DNA of 15,763 nt, taken from NCBI GenBank assembly GCA_030592465.1, contig JAUVJB010000045.1, positions 1-15,763 on the forward strand, given 5' to 3'. Positions 1 through 5,746 of this stretch are shown piece after piece. Positions within the stretch are counted from its first letter, which is position 1. Each line of letters opens with the position of its first letter. Source of the DNA: Bacteroidota bacterium. GTDB lineage: Bacteria > Bacteroidota > Bacteroidia > Bacteroidales > B39-G9. Under the pieces are notes generated by a model. That model saw only the letters and a program-made list of their open reading frames with translations. It ran no database searches and was not told the origin of the DNA. The translations under genes and the position numbers were made by a program.

Positions 1-339
1 CCGGAATTACTTATAGGAGATTTCAAAAGATTTACAAGCAAAGCAATTATAAAAGCAATTATTAATAACCCAAGAGAAAGTAGAAAAGAAATACTGCTTG
101 AGCAATTTATAAAAACAGGTGCAAAATCTTCAAATGTAAATAAATATCAATTTTGGAGGCATGATAATAAACCAATAGAATTATGGAGTAATAAAGTAAT
201 AGATGAAAAAATTAATTATATTCATAATAATCCTGTAGAAGACGGTTTGGTTTTTAGACCTGAAGACTATATTTATAGTAGTGCAAAAGATTATAGTGGT
301 GAAAAAGGAATATTAGATGATGTTATTGTTATTAAATAA
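1..339 (+). CDS. REP-associated tyrosine transposase (RAYT, IS200/Y1-like), C-terminal part
   Basis: The frame is open from the first base to TAA at 337-339, giving 112 residues; the N-terminal part with the HUH metal-binding motif lies outside the window. What remains matches the C-terminal half of Bacteroidota RAYTs: a DFKRFTSKAI segment near residue 7, then QFWRHDNKPIELW and YIHNNPVEDGLVF, ending in EDYIYSSAKDYSGEKG. Enzymes of this family cut and rejoin single-stranded DNA at hairpins through a catalytic tyrosine and are thought to move REP-type palindromes. Several small hairpins start four bases after the stop, which is the context expected for a RAYT. No frameshift is visible in this portion. 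Whether the whole gene is intact cannot be judged here. The family is clear from the conserved C-terminal block; activity is unknown. Confidence 0.85.
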   Translation, partial: PELLIGDFKRFTSKAIIKAIINNPRESRKEILLEQFIKTGAKSSNVNKYQFWRHDNKPIELWSNKVIDEKINYIHNNPVEDGLVFRPEDYIYSSAKDYSGEKGILDDVIVIK

Positions 340-342
340 AAA

Positions 343-506
343 CCACACGATGCAATCGTGCGGTAGCGGGGAATAATAAAAAACATGTCAGGTCTCGGCA
401 ATTTAAAATTGAAACTACGCCCTAATTGGGGCGTAATAAAAAAACCACGTAGTGGTAATCTGTTTATAGCACAGAGTTTATAAATATTTTAAAGTGCCGT
501 AGGTAC
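343..506 (+). repeat. Cluster of small hairpins downstream of the RAYT gene
   Basis: Five inverted repeats are seen. 343-351/355-363 is a 9-bp stem with one mismatch and loop GCA. 399-411 is CAATT-TAA-AATTG. 416-422/429-435 is the stem TACGCCC/GGGCGTA. 444-448/452-456 is ACCAC-GTA-GTGGT. 494-498/502-506 is GTGCC-GTA-GGTAC with one G-T pair. Three of the loops are GNA triloops, which are known to make very stable DNA minihairpins. Position next to a RAYT suggests a REP/BIME-like cluster moved by that enzyme; this is inference. The first hairpin could also end transcription of the transposase gene, although no T-run follows it. From 507 to 643 I see only AT-rich sequence without a gene. Confidence 0.7.
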
Positions 507-643
507 GTCCTGTTTCAATATTTAGATAGTTTTAAAATTTATCGGACAACAATAATATATATTATAGTATTTTGTTTGTTTTGGAATTACAAGTATAATA
601 TGTTGAATATTAATATATGAGACATGTAAAACTATGCTTTTTC

Positions 644-693
644 AAATTTCTTTTAATTGATTTTCAAACAATTATTAAGTGCAAAACTTGAGT
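644..693 (+). repeat. 50-bp dispersed repeat, copy A
   Basis: This stretch matches 5635-5684 at 46 of 50 positions without gaps. It contains an imperfect hairpin (stem TTAAGT/ACTTGA at 676-681/687-692) that pairs in both copies, with T-G here and C-G in the other. It lies directly upstream of the DUF4296 gene and includes an upstream in-frame GTG at 679. That is the reason for preferring the ATG at 721 as the start of that gene. Confidence 0.75.
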
Positions 694-720
694 ATTAATA
701 ACAATATAAAAATTACAATA

Positions 721-1092
721 ATGTTTTTAGTAAAAAGATGTGCCTCTATACTGTATTTAGTTATTGGGATTCTATTATTTTCATCATGTAACACAAAAAA
801 TGAGAATAAAACCACTGATGGAATAATCCCTGAAAGTAAAATGATTACAATTATAACCGATTTACATATTATTGATGCTACTATAAACATAAAACATATT
901 AATAAAAGAAATAATAATAAAAAAATTACAAAGTATTATAATTATGTTTTAAAAAAGTACGGTTATAATAGAATACAGTTTAACAAGAGCATAGAATACT
1001 ATTCAGGTGAGCCTGAAAAATTAGATAAAATTTATGATAAAGTACTTGAGGAATTGAGTAAAAAACAAGTAATGGGTAAAAAGGAAAAATAA
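721..1092 (+). CDS. DUF4296 domain lipoprotein
   Basis: The product has 123 residues from the ATG at 721. A longer reading from GTG 679 would add 14 residues encoded partly by a dispersed repeat and would bury the signal peptide. The N-terminus is a lipoprotein signal: basic K5-R6, a hydrophobic stretch to residue 20 and LLFSSC with the lipidation cysteine at C23. The mature part has the DUF4296 pattern: an IPESKMITIITDLHIIDA block, a YYNYVLKKYGYN segment, then the acidic/basic tail EKLDKIYDKVLEELSK. It is predicted to be a small periplasm-facing lipoprotein. DUF4296 is a Bacteroidota family of unknown function, so no role is assigned. It stands alone between two repeat-rich spacers. Confidence 0.8.
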   Translation: MFLVKRCASILYLVIGILLFSSCNTKNENKTTDGIIPESKMITIITDLHIIDATINIKHINKRNNNKKITKYYNYVLKKYGYNRIQFNKSIEYYSGEPEKLDKIYDKVLEELSKKQVMGKKEK

Positions 1093-1413
1093 TATTTAAT
1101 TAGTGTCTGAAAGCTGCATTTATCCGTCAGATTTAAAGATTTAAAAGTCTTAATAAGCTCATAATTTGTTTCGATTATTCGAGATAAAGTCGATCATAAT
1201 AGACGTTATTGCGAGGAGTAAGCCACCTGTGAAATCGGGTGCCCACAAAGATAAATGACAATAAAAATATATGCTTTGAGAGGATATATTTTGCACTTCG
1301 GCAAGCTCAGTAGAGCCGTAATATAATTTGTCATTTAGCTTCGCTGTCATTTGTTGTCATTTGGCTTCGCCGTCATTTAGTTTTATTGACAATTTAAGAC
1401 AATCAATAAATTT

Positions 1414-1452
1414 AATGACTACTAATGACAATCAATGACTACTAATGACAAT
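1414..1452 (+). repeat. Tandem duplication, 20-bp unit in two copies
   Basis: The unit AATGACTACTAATGACAATC at 1414-1433 is followed directly by a second copy lacking its last base, at 1434-1452. The unit itself holds two AATGAC words. It belongs to the GTCATT/AATGAC-rich sequence around it; the same words recur at 5861-5935 and 5982-6001. Confidence 0.8.
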
Positions 1453-1696
1453 ATGTTAATGTTATAATTGTTTTAGAGTATATAAATTAGCTCAAATTAT
1501 TACGAAGCAGAGTATAGTTGTCATTAGTAGGAAGAATCCTCAAGCATCGGGAAAGCAATCTATTGATTTACAGATTGCTCGGATGATGCCATTTGCGGGT
1601 ATTACTTTTGTTTATTTAGACTTTCGGATTACAATCCGAAAGAGCGGTAAAATTTAAGTTGCAAACTTAAATAATAATCGTATATAATCTTTGCAA

Positions 1697-1723
1697 GAGA
1701 ACGCCAAATACTGCGTTATTCTC
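1697..1723 (+). other. Possible leader hairpin upstream of ruvB
   Basis: GAG+AACGC at 1697-1704 pairs with GCGTT+CTC at 1713-1717 and 1721-1723, leaving an ATT bulge and an 8-base loop. It follows a weak -7-like sequence (AATCTTTG, ending in TTTGC near 1694). It could sit in a long 5' leader of the ruvB transcript or simply belong to the repeat block. Confidence 0.3.
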
Positions 1724-1891
1724 GTTTTTGAAACAGTCATTTACGAAAGTAAACTCCTTGATTTCAAAAGCTTCGAAAGCCTTGTCTTTGACGCTTTCTT
1801 ATCAAAGATTTAAAAATATGGAGTTTCCGTGCAGACACTATATAAATATAAGTTTTTAGAATAGATTCAGATAAATTGAAATATTTTATTT

Positions 1892-2914
1892 ATGGAACAA
1901 GATTTTGATATAAGAGAAAACAATATTCCCGAAAGTGTGCAAGAGTTTGAAAACAAATTAAGGCCCTTAAGTTTCGATGATTTTAACGGACAATATCAAA
2001 TTGTTGAGAATTTAAAGGTTTTTATTCAAGCCGCAAAAATTAGGGGTGAGGCTTTAGATCATGTTTTATTGCATGGACCTCCGGGTTTGGGTAAAACAAC
2101 TCTTGCACACATAATTGCAAACGAATTGGATGTTGGTTTTAAATTAACTTCAGGTCCTGTGCTTGATAAACCCGGCGATTTGGCAGGTTTATTGACAAAT
2201 CTTTCTGAAAATGATGTTCTTTTTATTGATGAAATTCATCGGTTAAATCCAATAGTTGAAGAATATTTATATTCGGCTATGGAAGATTTTAGAATTGACA
2301 TTATGATTGATAAAGGTGCAAGTGCACGTTCAATACAAATAAAATTAAATCCTTTTACTTTGATTGGTGCCACAACCCGTTCGGGATTGTTGACAAGTCC
2401 TTTACGAGCTCGTTTTGGTATTACTTGCCATTTAGAATATTATAATTCCGAAGTTTTAAGTAAAATTGTTAAAAGGTCTGCAAAAATATTAAATGTGCCG
2501 ATTACAGAAGATGCTGTAAATGAAATTGCTTCACGTAGCAGAGGAACGCCGCGAATTTCAAACTCATTATTAAGTCGTGTGCGTGATTTTGCTCAGGTTA
2601 AAGGTACAGGTTCTATTGATATTAAGATTACTCATTTTTCATTAGAAGCATTAAATATTGATAAGTATGGTTTAGATGAGATGGATAATAAGATTTTGCT
2701 TACAATAATTGATAAATTTAGTGGCGGACCTGTGGGAATTTCTACTATTGCTACTGCAGTCAGTGAAGAAGCCGGTACAATTGAAGAGGTTTATGAACCG
2801 TTTTTAATAAAAGAAGGCTTTATTAAAAGAACTCCGAGAGGGAGAGAAGCAACAGACAAGGCATATAAACATTTTGGTAAAATAAATTTTAATTCTCAAA
2901 CTTCAATGTTTTGA
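1892..2914 (+). CDS. ruvB: Holliday junction branch migration helicase RuvB
   Basis: The 340-residue product is full length for RuvB. It is the hexameric AAA+ motor that, with RuvA, drives branch migration of Holliday junctions in recombination and repair; RuvC then resolves them. Visible motifs are Walker A GPPGLGKT (62-69), Walker B FIDEIH (111-116), sensor 1 GATTR (159-163), the LRARFG segment with the arginine finger (171-176), and sensor 2 RGTPR (217-221). The C-terminal winged helix ends in KEGFIKRTPRGREATDKAY. The ATG at 1892 gives the usual N-terminus (short acidic lead, then LRPLSFDDFNGQ), and the next start would remove conserved residues. No Shine-Dalgarno sequence is present, as is usual in Bacteroidota. 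queG follows after 12 bases, so the two are probably cotranscribed. ruvA and ruvC are not in the window. Confidence 0.97.
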   Translation: MEQDFDIRENNIPESVQEFENKLRPLSFDDFNGQYQIVENLKVFIQAAKIRGEALDHVLLHGPPGLGKTTLAHIIANELDVGFKLTSGPVLDKPGDLAGLLTNLSENDVLFIDEIHRLNPIVEEYLYSAMEDFRIDIMIDKGASARSIQIKLNPFTLIGATTRSGLLTSPLRARFGITCHLEYYNSEVLSKIVKRSAKILNVPITEDAVNEIASRSRGTPRISNSLLSRVRDFAQVKGTGSIDIKITHFSLEALNIDKYGLDEMDNKILLTIIDKFSGGPVGISTIATAVSEEAGTIEEVYEPFLIKEGFIKRTPRGREATDKAYKHFGKINFNSQTSMF

Positions 2915-2926
2915 TTTTTTTTTATT

Positions 2927-3892
2927 TTGGAACAAGACTACTTAAAACAAAAATATAGCTTAATGATAAAGAATGAGGCAAAACGCCTCGGTTTTATCGA
3001 TTGTGGCATTTCTCCTGCGAGTTACCTTTTTGACGATGCTGTTTGTTTTAATAAATGGATAGACAATAATTTTAATGGAGAAATGTTTTATATGGAGCGT
3101 AACAAAGATAAACGCCTTGATCCTCGTTTACTTGTTGATGGAGCAAAATCCATTATTTCAGTATTATTAAGTTATTATACAGACGAAAAACAGAAATTTA
3201 ATAATTCCCCGAAAGTTTCAAAATATGCTTATGGTGATGATTATCATTATATTATTAAAGATAAACTGAAAAAATTATTTCTGTTTATTAATGATAATAT
3301 TGGTAAAGTAGAAGGTCGCGTTTTTGTAGATAGCGCCCCGGTATTAGATCGTGCTTGGGCACGAAGAAGCGGATTGGGATGGATTGGTAAAAATTCAAAT
3401 CTTATTACAAAAAAACATGGTTCTTTTATTTTTATAGGTGAGATTATTTTGAATATTGAATTAAAATATGACAATCCAATTAACGATTATTGTGGAAAAT
3501 GCACACGATGTATTGATGCTTGCCCGACAAATGCTATTGTTGAGCCTTATGTTATTGATTCCCGAAAATGTATCTCTTATCTGACTATTGAAAATAAGCA
3601 GCAGATACCTGTTGAGTTGAAAGGAAAGTTTAATAATTGGGTTTTTGGTTGTGATATATGCCAGGATGTCTGCCCTTGGAATAATAATATTTTGCAAGAA
3701 CTTGTACCTGAATTATCGCCCAATAAAAAGTTATTAAATATGTCAAAAGAAGAGTGGTATTCAATTACTGAAGAGGATTTTAAAAAAGTTTTTAAAAATT
3801 CCCCGATTTTAAGAACAAAATATTCGGGTTTAAAACGTAATTTGGCGTTTATTGATGATGATAATGAAGAGTCTGCTTCGAAAAGCCGATAA
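2927..3892 (+). CDS. queG: Epoxyqueuosine reductase QueG
   Basis: QueG carries out the last step of queuosine synthesis, reducing epoxyqueuosine to queuosine in tRNA with a cobalamin cofactor and two [4Fe-4S] clusters. Seen here are the VDSAPVLDRAWARRSGLGW segment (133-151) with the conserved Asp at 135, then the cluster ligands CGKCTRCIDACP (C189, C192, C195, C199), C215, and CDICQDVCP (C242, C245, C249). The 321 residues assume a TTG start at 2927; an ATG at 2963 would give 309 residues and begin just before KNEAKRLGF. I favour TTG because homologues usually carry some residues before that segment, but this is not certain. The final residues (SKSR) and the TAA stop are encoded by a hairpin repeat at 3884-3917, so the original C-terminus has probably been altered just after the family's conserved end (GLKRN). 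Likely cotranscribed with ruvB. Confidence 0.95.
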   Translation: MEQDYLKQKYSLMIKNEAKRLGFIDCGISPASYLFDDAVCFNKWIDNNFNGEMFYMERNKDKRLDPRLLVDGAKSIISVLLSYYTDEKQKFNNSPKVSKYAYGDDYHYIIKDKLKKLFLFINDNIGKVEGRVFVDSAPVLDRAWARRSGLGWIGKNSNLITKKHGSFIFIGEIILNIELKYDNPINDYCGKCTRCIDACPTNAIVEPYVIDSRKCISYLTIENKQQIPVELKGKFNNWVFGCDICQDVCPWNNNILQELVPELSPNKKLLNMSKEEWYSITEEDFKKVFKNSPILRTKYSGLKRNLAFIDDDNEESASKSR

Positions 3893-3917
3893 GCGGTTAA
3901 CCCGCCAACTGGCGGGT
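3884..3917 (+). repeat. Two-hairpin palindromic repeat, copy 1 (overlaps queG stop)
   Basis: Stem AGCCG/CGGTT (3884-3888/3894-3898) is followed by AA and a stronger stem, CCCGCCA/TGGCGGG (3901-3907/3910-3916). It aligns without gaps to 3960-3993 at 27 of 34 positions. The outer pair of the second stem is C-G here and T-A in copy 2, a paired change that keeps the hairpin. The queG stop codon is bases 3890-3892, inside the first loop. Confidence 0.8.
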
Positions 3918-3959
3918 GGAAGATTAAAAGCTACAAGTCTGTACGTCAGTCTATTACAA

Positions 3960-3993
3960 AACCGCTAATCGGCTAATCCGCCAGCTGGCGGAT
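3960..3993 (+). repeat. Two-hairpin palindromic repeat, copy 2
   Basis: Same architecture as 3884-3917: AACCG/CGGCT flanking a short loop, then the perfect 16-bp palindrome TCCGCCAGCTGGCGGA at 3977-3992. That palindrome plus its following T recurs exactly at 5144-5160 inside the four-helix-bundle gene. Directly after it, 3994-4040 holds CTTCGTG/GTGGCA-type simple repeats. The palindrome lies downstream of the minus-strand barrel gene and could shape the end of that transcript. Confidence 0.85.
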
Positions 3994-4071
3994 GTCTTCG
4001 TGCCTTCGTGGCAAGAAAAATAAACTTTGTGGCAAAAAAAGACTTTTCGGAGATGACTCATTGTCTAAATT

Positions 4072-4758
4072 TTAAAATAAGAATACAGATAAACCAACAG
4101 AAATAGGAGTAATGTCAGGTCCTTTATCTTTTTCAAACAATTGAGTTAATGGATAAAATCCGGTAATATTAAATTTACCATAGCCAATTCGTGCAGTTAT
4201 TCCGTAACGGTATTTTTGAATATTATCGATATTATATTGTTTTATTTTAATTTCTTTGCCTGAACCGTCATCACCTTTATATTTAATATGGTTATTAACA
4301 AGATAACCAACTTTAAAGCCGGCAAATATTTTAAAGCTTTTGTCTTTTCTACATGATTTATTTGTTCTAAAACGAATTTCAAAAGGTATTTCAATATAGG
4401 TAGTTGAGAGCTTGTTTTTTTTGTAGTCAATATTATCAGGTATATTTACAAAATTAACAAATCCGTTATTAAGTTCAGGTTTTGCGTCAATAAAAAAATT
4501 TTGGCAACTAACCTCAGCACCTGCAGCAAGACAAATATTTGAATGCTCTCCTGTAAAATTATATAAATAAGAAACGTTTATGCCACGTGAGTATGGTTTT
4601 AATGTTATGTTTGAAGGTGTGTTGAGCCAAAAGTCGTAATTTATGTCAACAATTAAATTATCATCTGAAAAAATTTTGATACCGGATTTTTTATCATCTT
4701 GCGAAAATAATAAATTGACAGATAATAAAAGTATGAAAGAAATTAAGTATAGTTTCAT
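4072..4758 (-). CDS. Outer-membrane beta-barrel protein (PorT/OMP_b-brl_2-like)
   Basis: The 228-residue product starts with a clear Sec signal peptide (MKLYLISFILLLSVNLLFSQ, cleavage probably after Q20). The mature chain alternates polar and hydrophobic residues as in beta-strands, with segments such as NVSYLYNF, TYIEIPFEIRFR, FKIFAGFKVGYLV and YRYGITARIGYG. It ends in a phenylalanine strand (ISVGLSVFLF), the usual signal for outer-membrane insertion by BAM. Length and pattern fit the small porin-like barrels common in Bacteroidota, annotated as outer membrane beta-barrel or PorT family. No enzyme motif or TonB box is seen, so ligand and role are unknown. It is transcribed alone, divergent from the cassette at 4841-5483. 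A minus-strand terminator-like hairpin 60 bases upstream would insulate it from transcription entering from the right. Confidence 0.75.
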   Translation of the reverse strand: MKLYLISFILLLSVNLLFSQDDKKSGIKIFSDDNLIVDINYDFWLNTPSNITLKPYSRGINVSYLYNFTGEHSNICLAAGAEVSCQNFFIDAKPELNNGFVNFVNIPDNIDYKKNKLSTTYIEIPFEIRFRTNKSCRKDKSFKIFAGFKVGYLVNNHIKYKGDDGSGKEIKIKQYNIDNIQKYRYGITARIGYGKFNITGFYPLTQLFEKDKGPDITPISVGLSVFLF

Positions 4759-4817
4759 TATATAATTAATTATAAATAAACTCTAATGTAAATTTATGGA
4801 ATAAAAATTAGAATAAC

Positions 4818-4841
4818 AAAAAAGCCCTTAATAAAGAGGCT
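4818..4841 (-). terminator. Terminator-like hairpin abutting the 4HB element
   Basis: AGCC+CTT (4823-4829) pairs with AAG+GGCT (4834-4836, 4838-4841) around loop AATA, with A4837 bulged. Reading the minus strand, the stem is followed by six T residues (4818-4823). The last stem base, T4841, is also the first base of the 26-bp inverted repeat of the neighbouring element, so the element appears to have inserted in or beside this terminator. Confidence 0.4.
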
Positions 4842-4953
4842 AAATTTTATTTTGAGGTGCTGAATGAGTAAGTTTATACACAAACTGTGTAAATTATTGT
4901 TATAGTTCAATTATGCACGTCAAAAAATAATATCGAATATCGAACAGGGAATT

Positions 4954-5335
4954 ATGAATATTGAAGATACAATAAAGAACAAAAAAAAGTTTGATTTAGA
5001 AGATAGATTAATTGACTTTGCTATTAGAATAAGTGAGCTTGCAGAAGCTATACCTAATACTGCATTAGGAAAGTATTTAAAAGGGCAAATGATAAGAAGT
5101 GGTACATCGCCTGCATTAAATTATGGCGAAGCACAGAGTGCTGTCCGCCAGCTGGCGGATTGTTCATAAGTTAAAAATAGTTCTAAAAGAATTAAGAGAA
5201 ACATTAGTTTGCTTAAAGATAATTGAACGTAAACCCTTAATTAGACCGGTTAGTAAATTAAGTCCAATAATCAAAGAGAGTAATGAACTAATTTCGATAT
5301 TTGTAAAAAGTATAGAAACGGCGAAAAAAATAAAC
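4954..5335 (+). pseudogene. Four-helix-bundle (S23/23S-IVS family) protein, frame broken by a palindrome
   Basis: The first reading frame (4954-5169) gives MNIEDTIKNKKKFDLEDRL and NYGEAQSA, the usual N-terminal half of a four-helix-bundle protein. It then runs into VRQLADCS and stops at 5167-5169. The rest of the family pattern continues in the next frame from about 5162: VHKLKIVLKELRETLVCLK, then ELISIFVKSIETAKK, ending near 5335. At the junction lies the palindrome TCCGCCAGCTGGCGGA (5144-5159). From memory, intact relatives read AQSAES-x-ADF-(I/V)HKLKIV here, so about 18 coding bases are replaced by 19, giving a +1 shift. The second frame has no proper start and remains open to 5518, so the natural stop also seems lost. 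Family members form helical oligomers; relatives include the bAvd proteins of diversity-generating retroelements, but no reverse transcriptase is nearby. Confidence 0.85.
5144..5159 (+). repeat. 16-bp perfect palindrome inside the 4HB gene
   Basis: TCCGCCAGCTGGCGGA is identical to 3977-3992 (17 bases match including the following T), and a diverged copy is at 3901-3916. It is GC-rich within an AT-rich gene and lies exactly at the frame break. It resembles in behaviour the palindromic elements that invade coding sequences in Rickettsia, although no sequence relation is claimed. Confidence 0.9.
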
Positions 5336-5526
5336 CAAAAAATAAAATTTGAATGTTCGGTATTATCGCAGACAGTAAAAACTTCATTATTCAAAATTCC
5401 TTGTTCAGGATTCATTATTACAATAAGTAATTACACAAATGAGAATAGATTTAATTGCATTCAGCACCTCAAAATAAAATTTACGGAAATTATTATTTAT
5501 CCTTTTCGTGGATTTTAACTTAATAA

Positions 5527-5609
5527 AAGTCTGAAAGACTTAAATAATAATAGCTATGGGTGTAACCCATAGTAAATATATTAAATATTAAGCAAGACTG
5601 AAAGGCTTG
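5527..5609 (+). repeat. Three GNA-triloop hairpins
   Basis: AAGTCT-GAA-AGACTT lies at 5527-5541, CTATGGGT-GTA-ACCCATAG at 5554-5572, and CAAGACT-GAA-AGGCTTG (one mismatch) at 5593-5609. All have a three-base GNA loop on the plus strand, as do the hairpins at 343-363, 444-456, 494-506 and 1653-1671. They lie in the 5484-6079 spacer, which has no gene. Confidence 0.8.
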
Positions 5610-5634
5610 AATATTTAAGATATATTGAAATGCA

Positions 5635-5684
5635 AAATTTCTTTTAATTGAGTTTCAAACAATTATCAAGTGTGAAACTTGAGT
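5635..5684 (+). repeat. 50-bp dispersed repeat, copy B
   Basis: Matches 644-693 at 46 of 50 positions in the same orientation. Contains TCAAGT/ACTTGA (5667-5672/5678-5683) and AGTTTCA/TGAAACT inverted arms. In both windows it follows a run of hairpins and precedes a gene or operon by tens to hundreds of bases. Confidence 0.75.
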
Positions 5685-5746
5685 TATTTAATATTAAAAA
5701 GTAATCAAAATTTAAAAAATAAAAAATGTAAAAAAAATTATATTTA

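Larger units (their letters stand above)
1101..1840. repeat. Gene-free block of decayed repeats bounded by TAGTGTCTG inverted ends
   Basis: The spacer 1093-1891 holds no supportable gene. Its ends are a 9-bp inverted repeat, TAGTGTCTG at 1101-1109 and CAGACACTA at 1832-1840, each with TA at its outer edge. Inside are: GTCATTT-RGCTTCGC units at 1330-1345 and 1356-1371; a 20-bp tandem duplication at 1414-1452; an 8-bp stem AGCAATCT/AGATTGCT at 1554-1579; a perfect palindromic stem at 1621-1642 with arms CTTTCGGAT/ATCCGAAAG; TTTAAGTT-GCA-AACTTAAA at 1653-1671; a bulged hairpin at 1697-1723; and AAACTCC/GGAGTTT at 1751-1757/1820-1826. Several pieces resemble repeats I associate with Bacteroidota intergenic DNA, from memory only. 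The block may be one composite element or several accumulated ones. Confidence 0.55.
4841..5483 (+). mobile_element. 643-bp IVS/MITE-like cassette with perfect 26-bp terminal inverted repeats
   Basis: 4841-4866 and 5458-5483 are exact reverse complements; the inner ends read TTTTGAGGTGCTGAATG and CATTCAGCACCTCAAAA. A second inverted pair lies inside: 4929-4966 and 5382-5419 agree at 30 of 38 positions, and the left one runs over the start codon of the enclosed gene. The enclosed gene encodes a four-helix-bundle S23-type protein. That family was first found in intervening sequences (IVS) of 23S rRNA, which are flanked by complementary ends that pair and are cut out by RNase III. Size and gene content fit an IVS, but the flanks here are not rRNA. 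No target-site duplication is apparent (left flank AAAGAGGC, right flank CGGAAATT). No transposase is present, so any movement would need help in trans. Confidence 0.75.

Noticed and set aside
343..506. CRISPR array
   Set aside because: The hairpins differ in sequence and spacing; there is no repeated direct repeat with uniform spacers and no cas gene.
679..720. Extended GTG start for the DUF4296 lipoprotein
   Set aside because: It lies within a dispersed 50-bp repeat and would place 14 polar residues before the lipoprotein signal.
1159..1350. 63-residue minus-strand open frame in the 1.1-1.9 kb spacer
   Set aside because: Its sequence (for example GSTELAEVQ) is a translation of decayed intergenic repeats, with no start context or domain.
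1101..1840. tRNA or other known structured RNA gene
   Set aside because: No cloverleaf or recognised RNA consensus could be found; the hairpins are short, independent palindromes.
5164..5415. 83-residue minus-strand frame within the 4HB cassette
   Set aside because: Antisense shadow of the helical coding region and of the inner inverted repeat.
4841..5483. Diversity-generating retroelement, because bAvd is a four-helix-bundle protein
   Set aside because: There is no reverse transcriptase and no template/variable repeat pair in the window.
5123..5518. Separate 131-residue gene overlapping the 4HB gene
   Set aside because: Its start is out of frame in the first part of the 4HB gene, the middle is the second half of the same family, and the tail runs through the element's inverted repeat. 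It is one broken gene.
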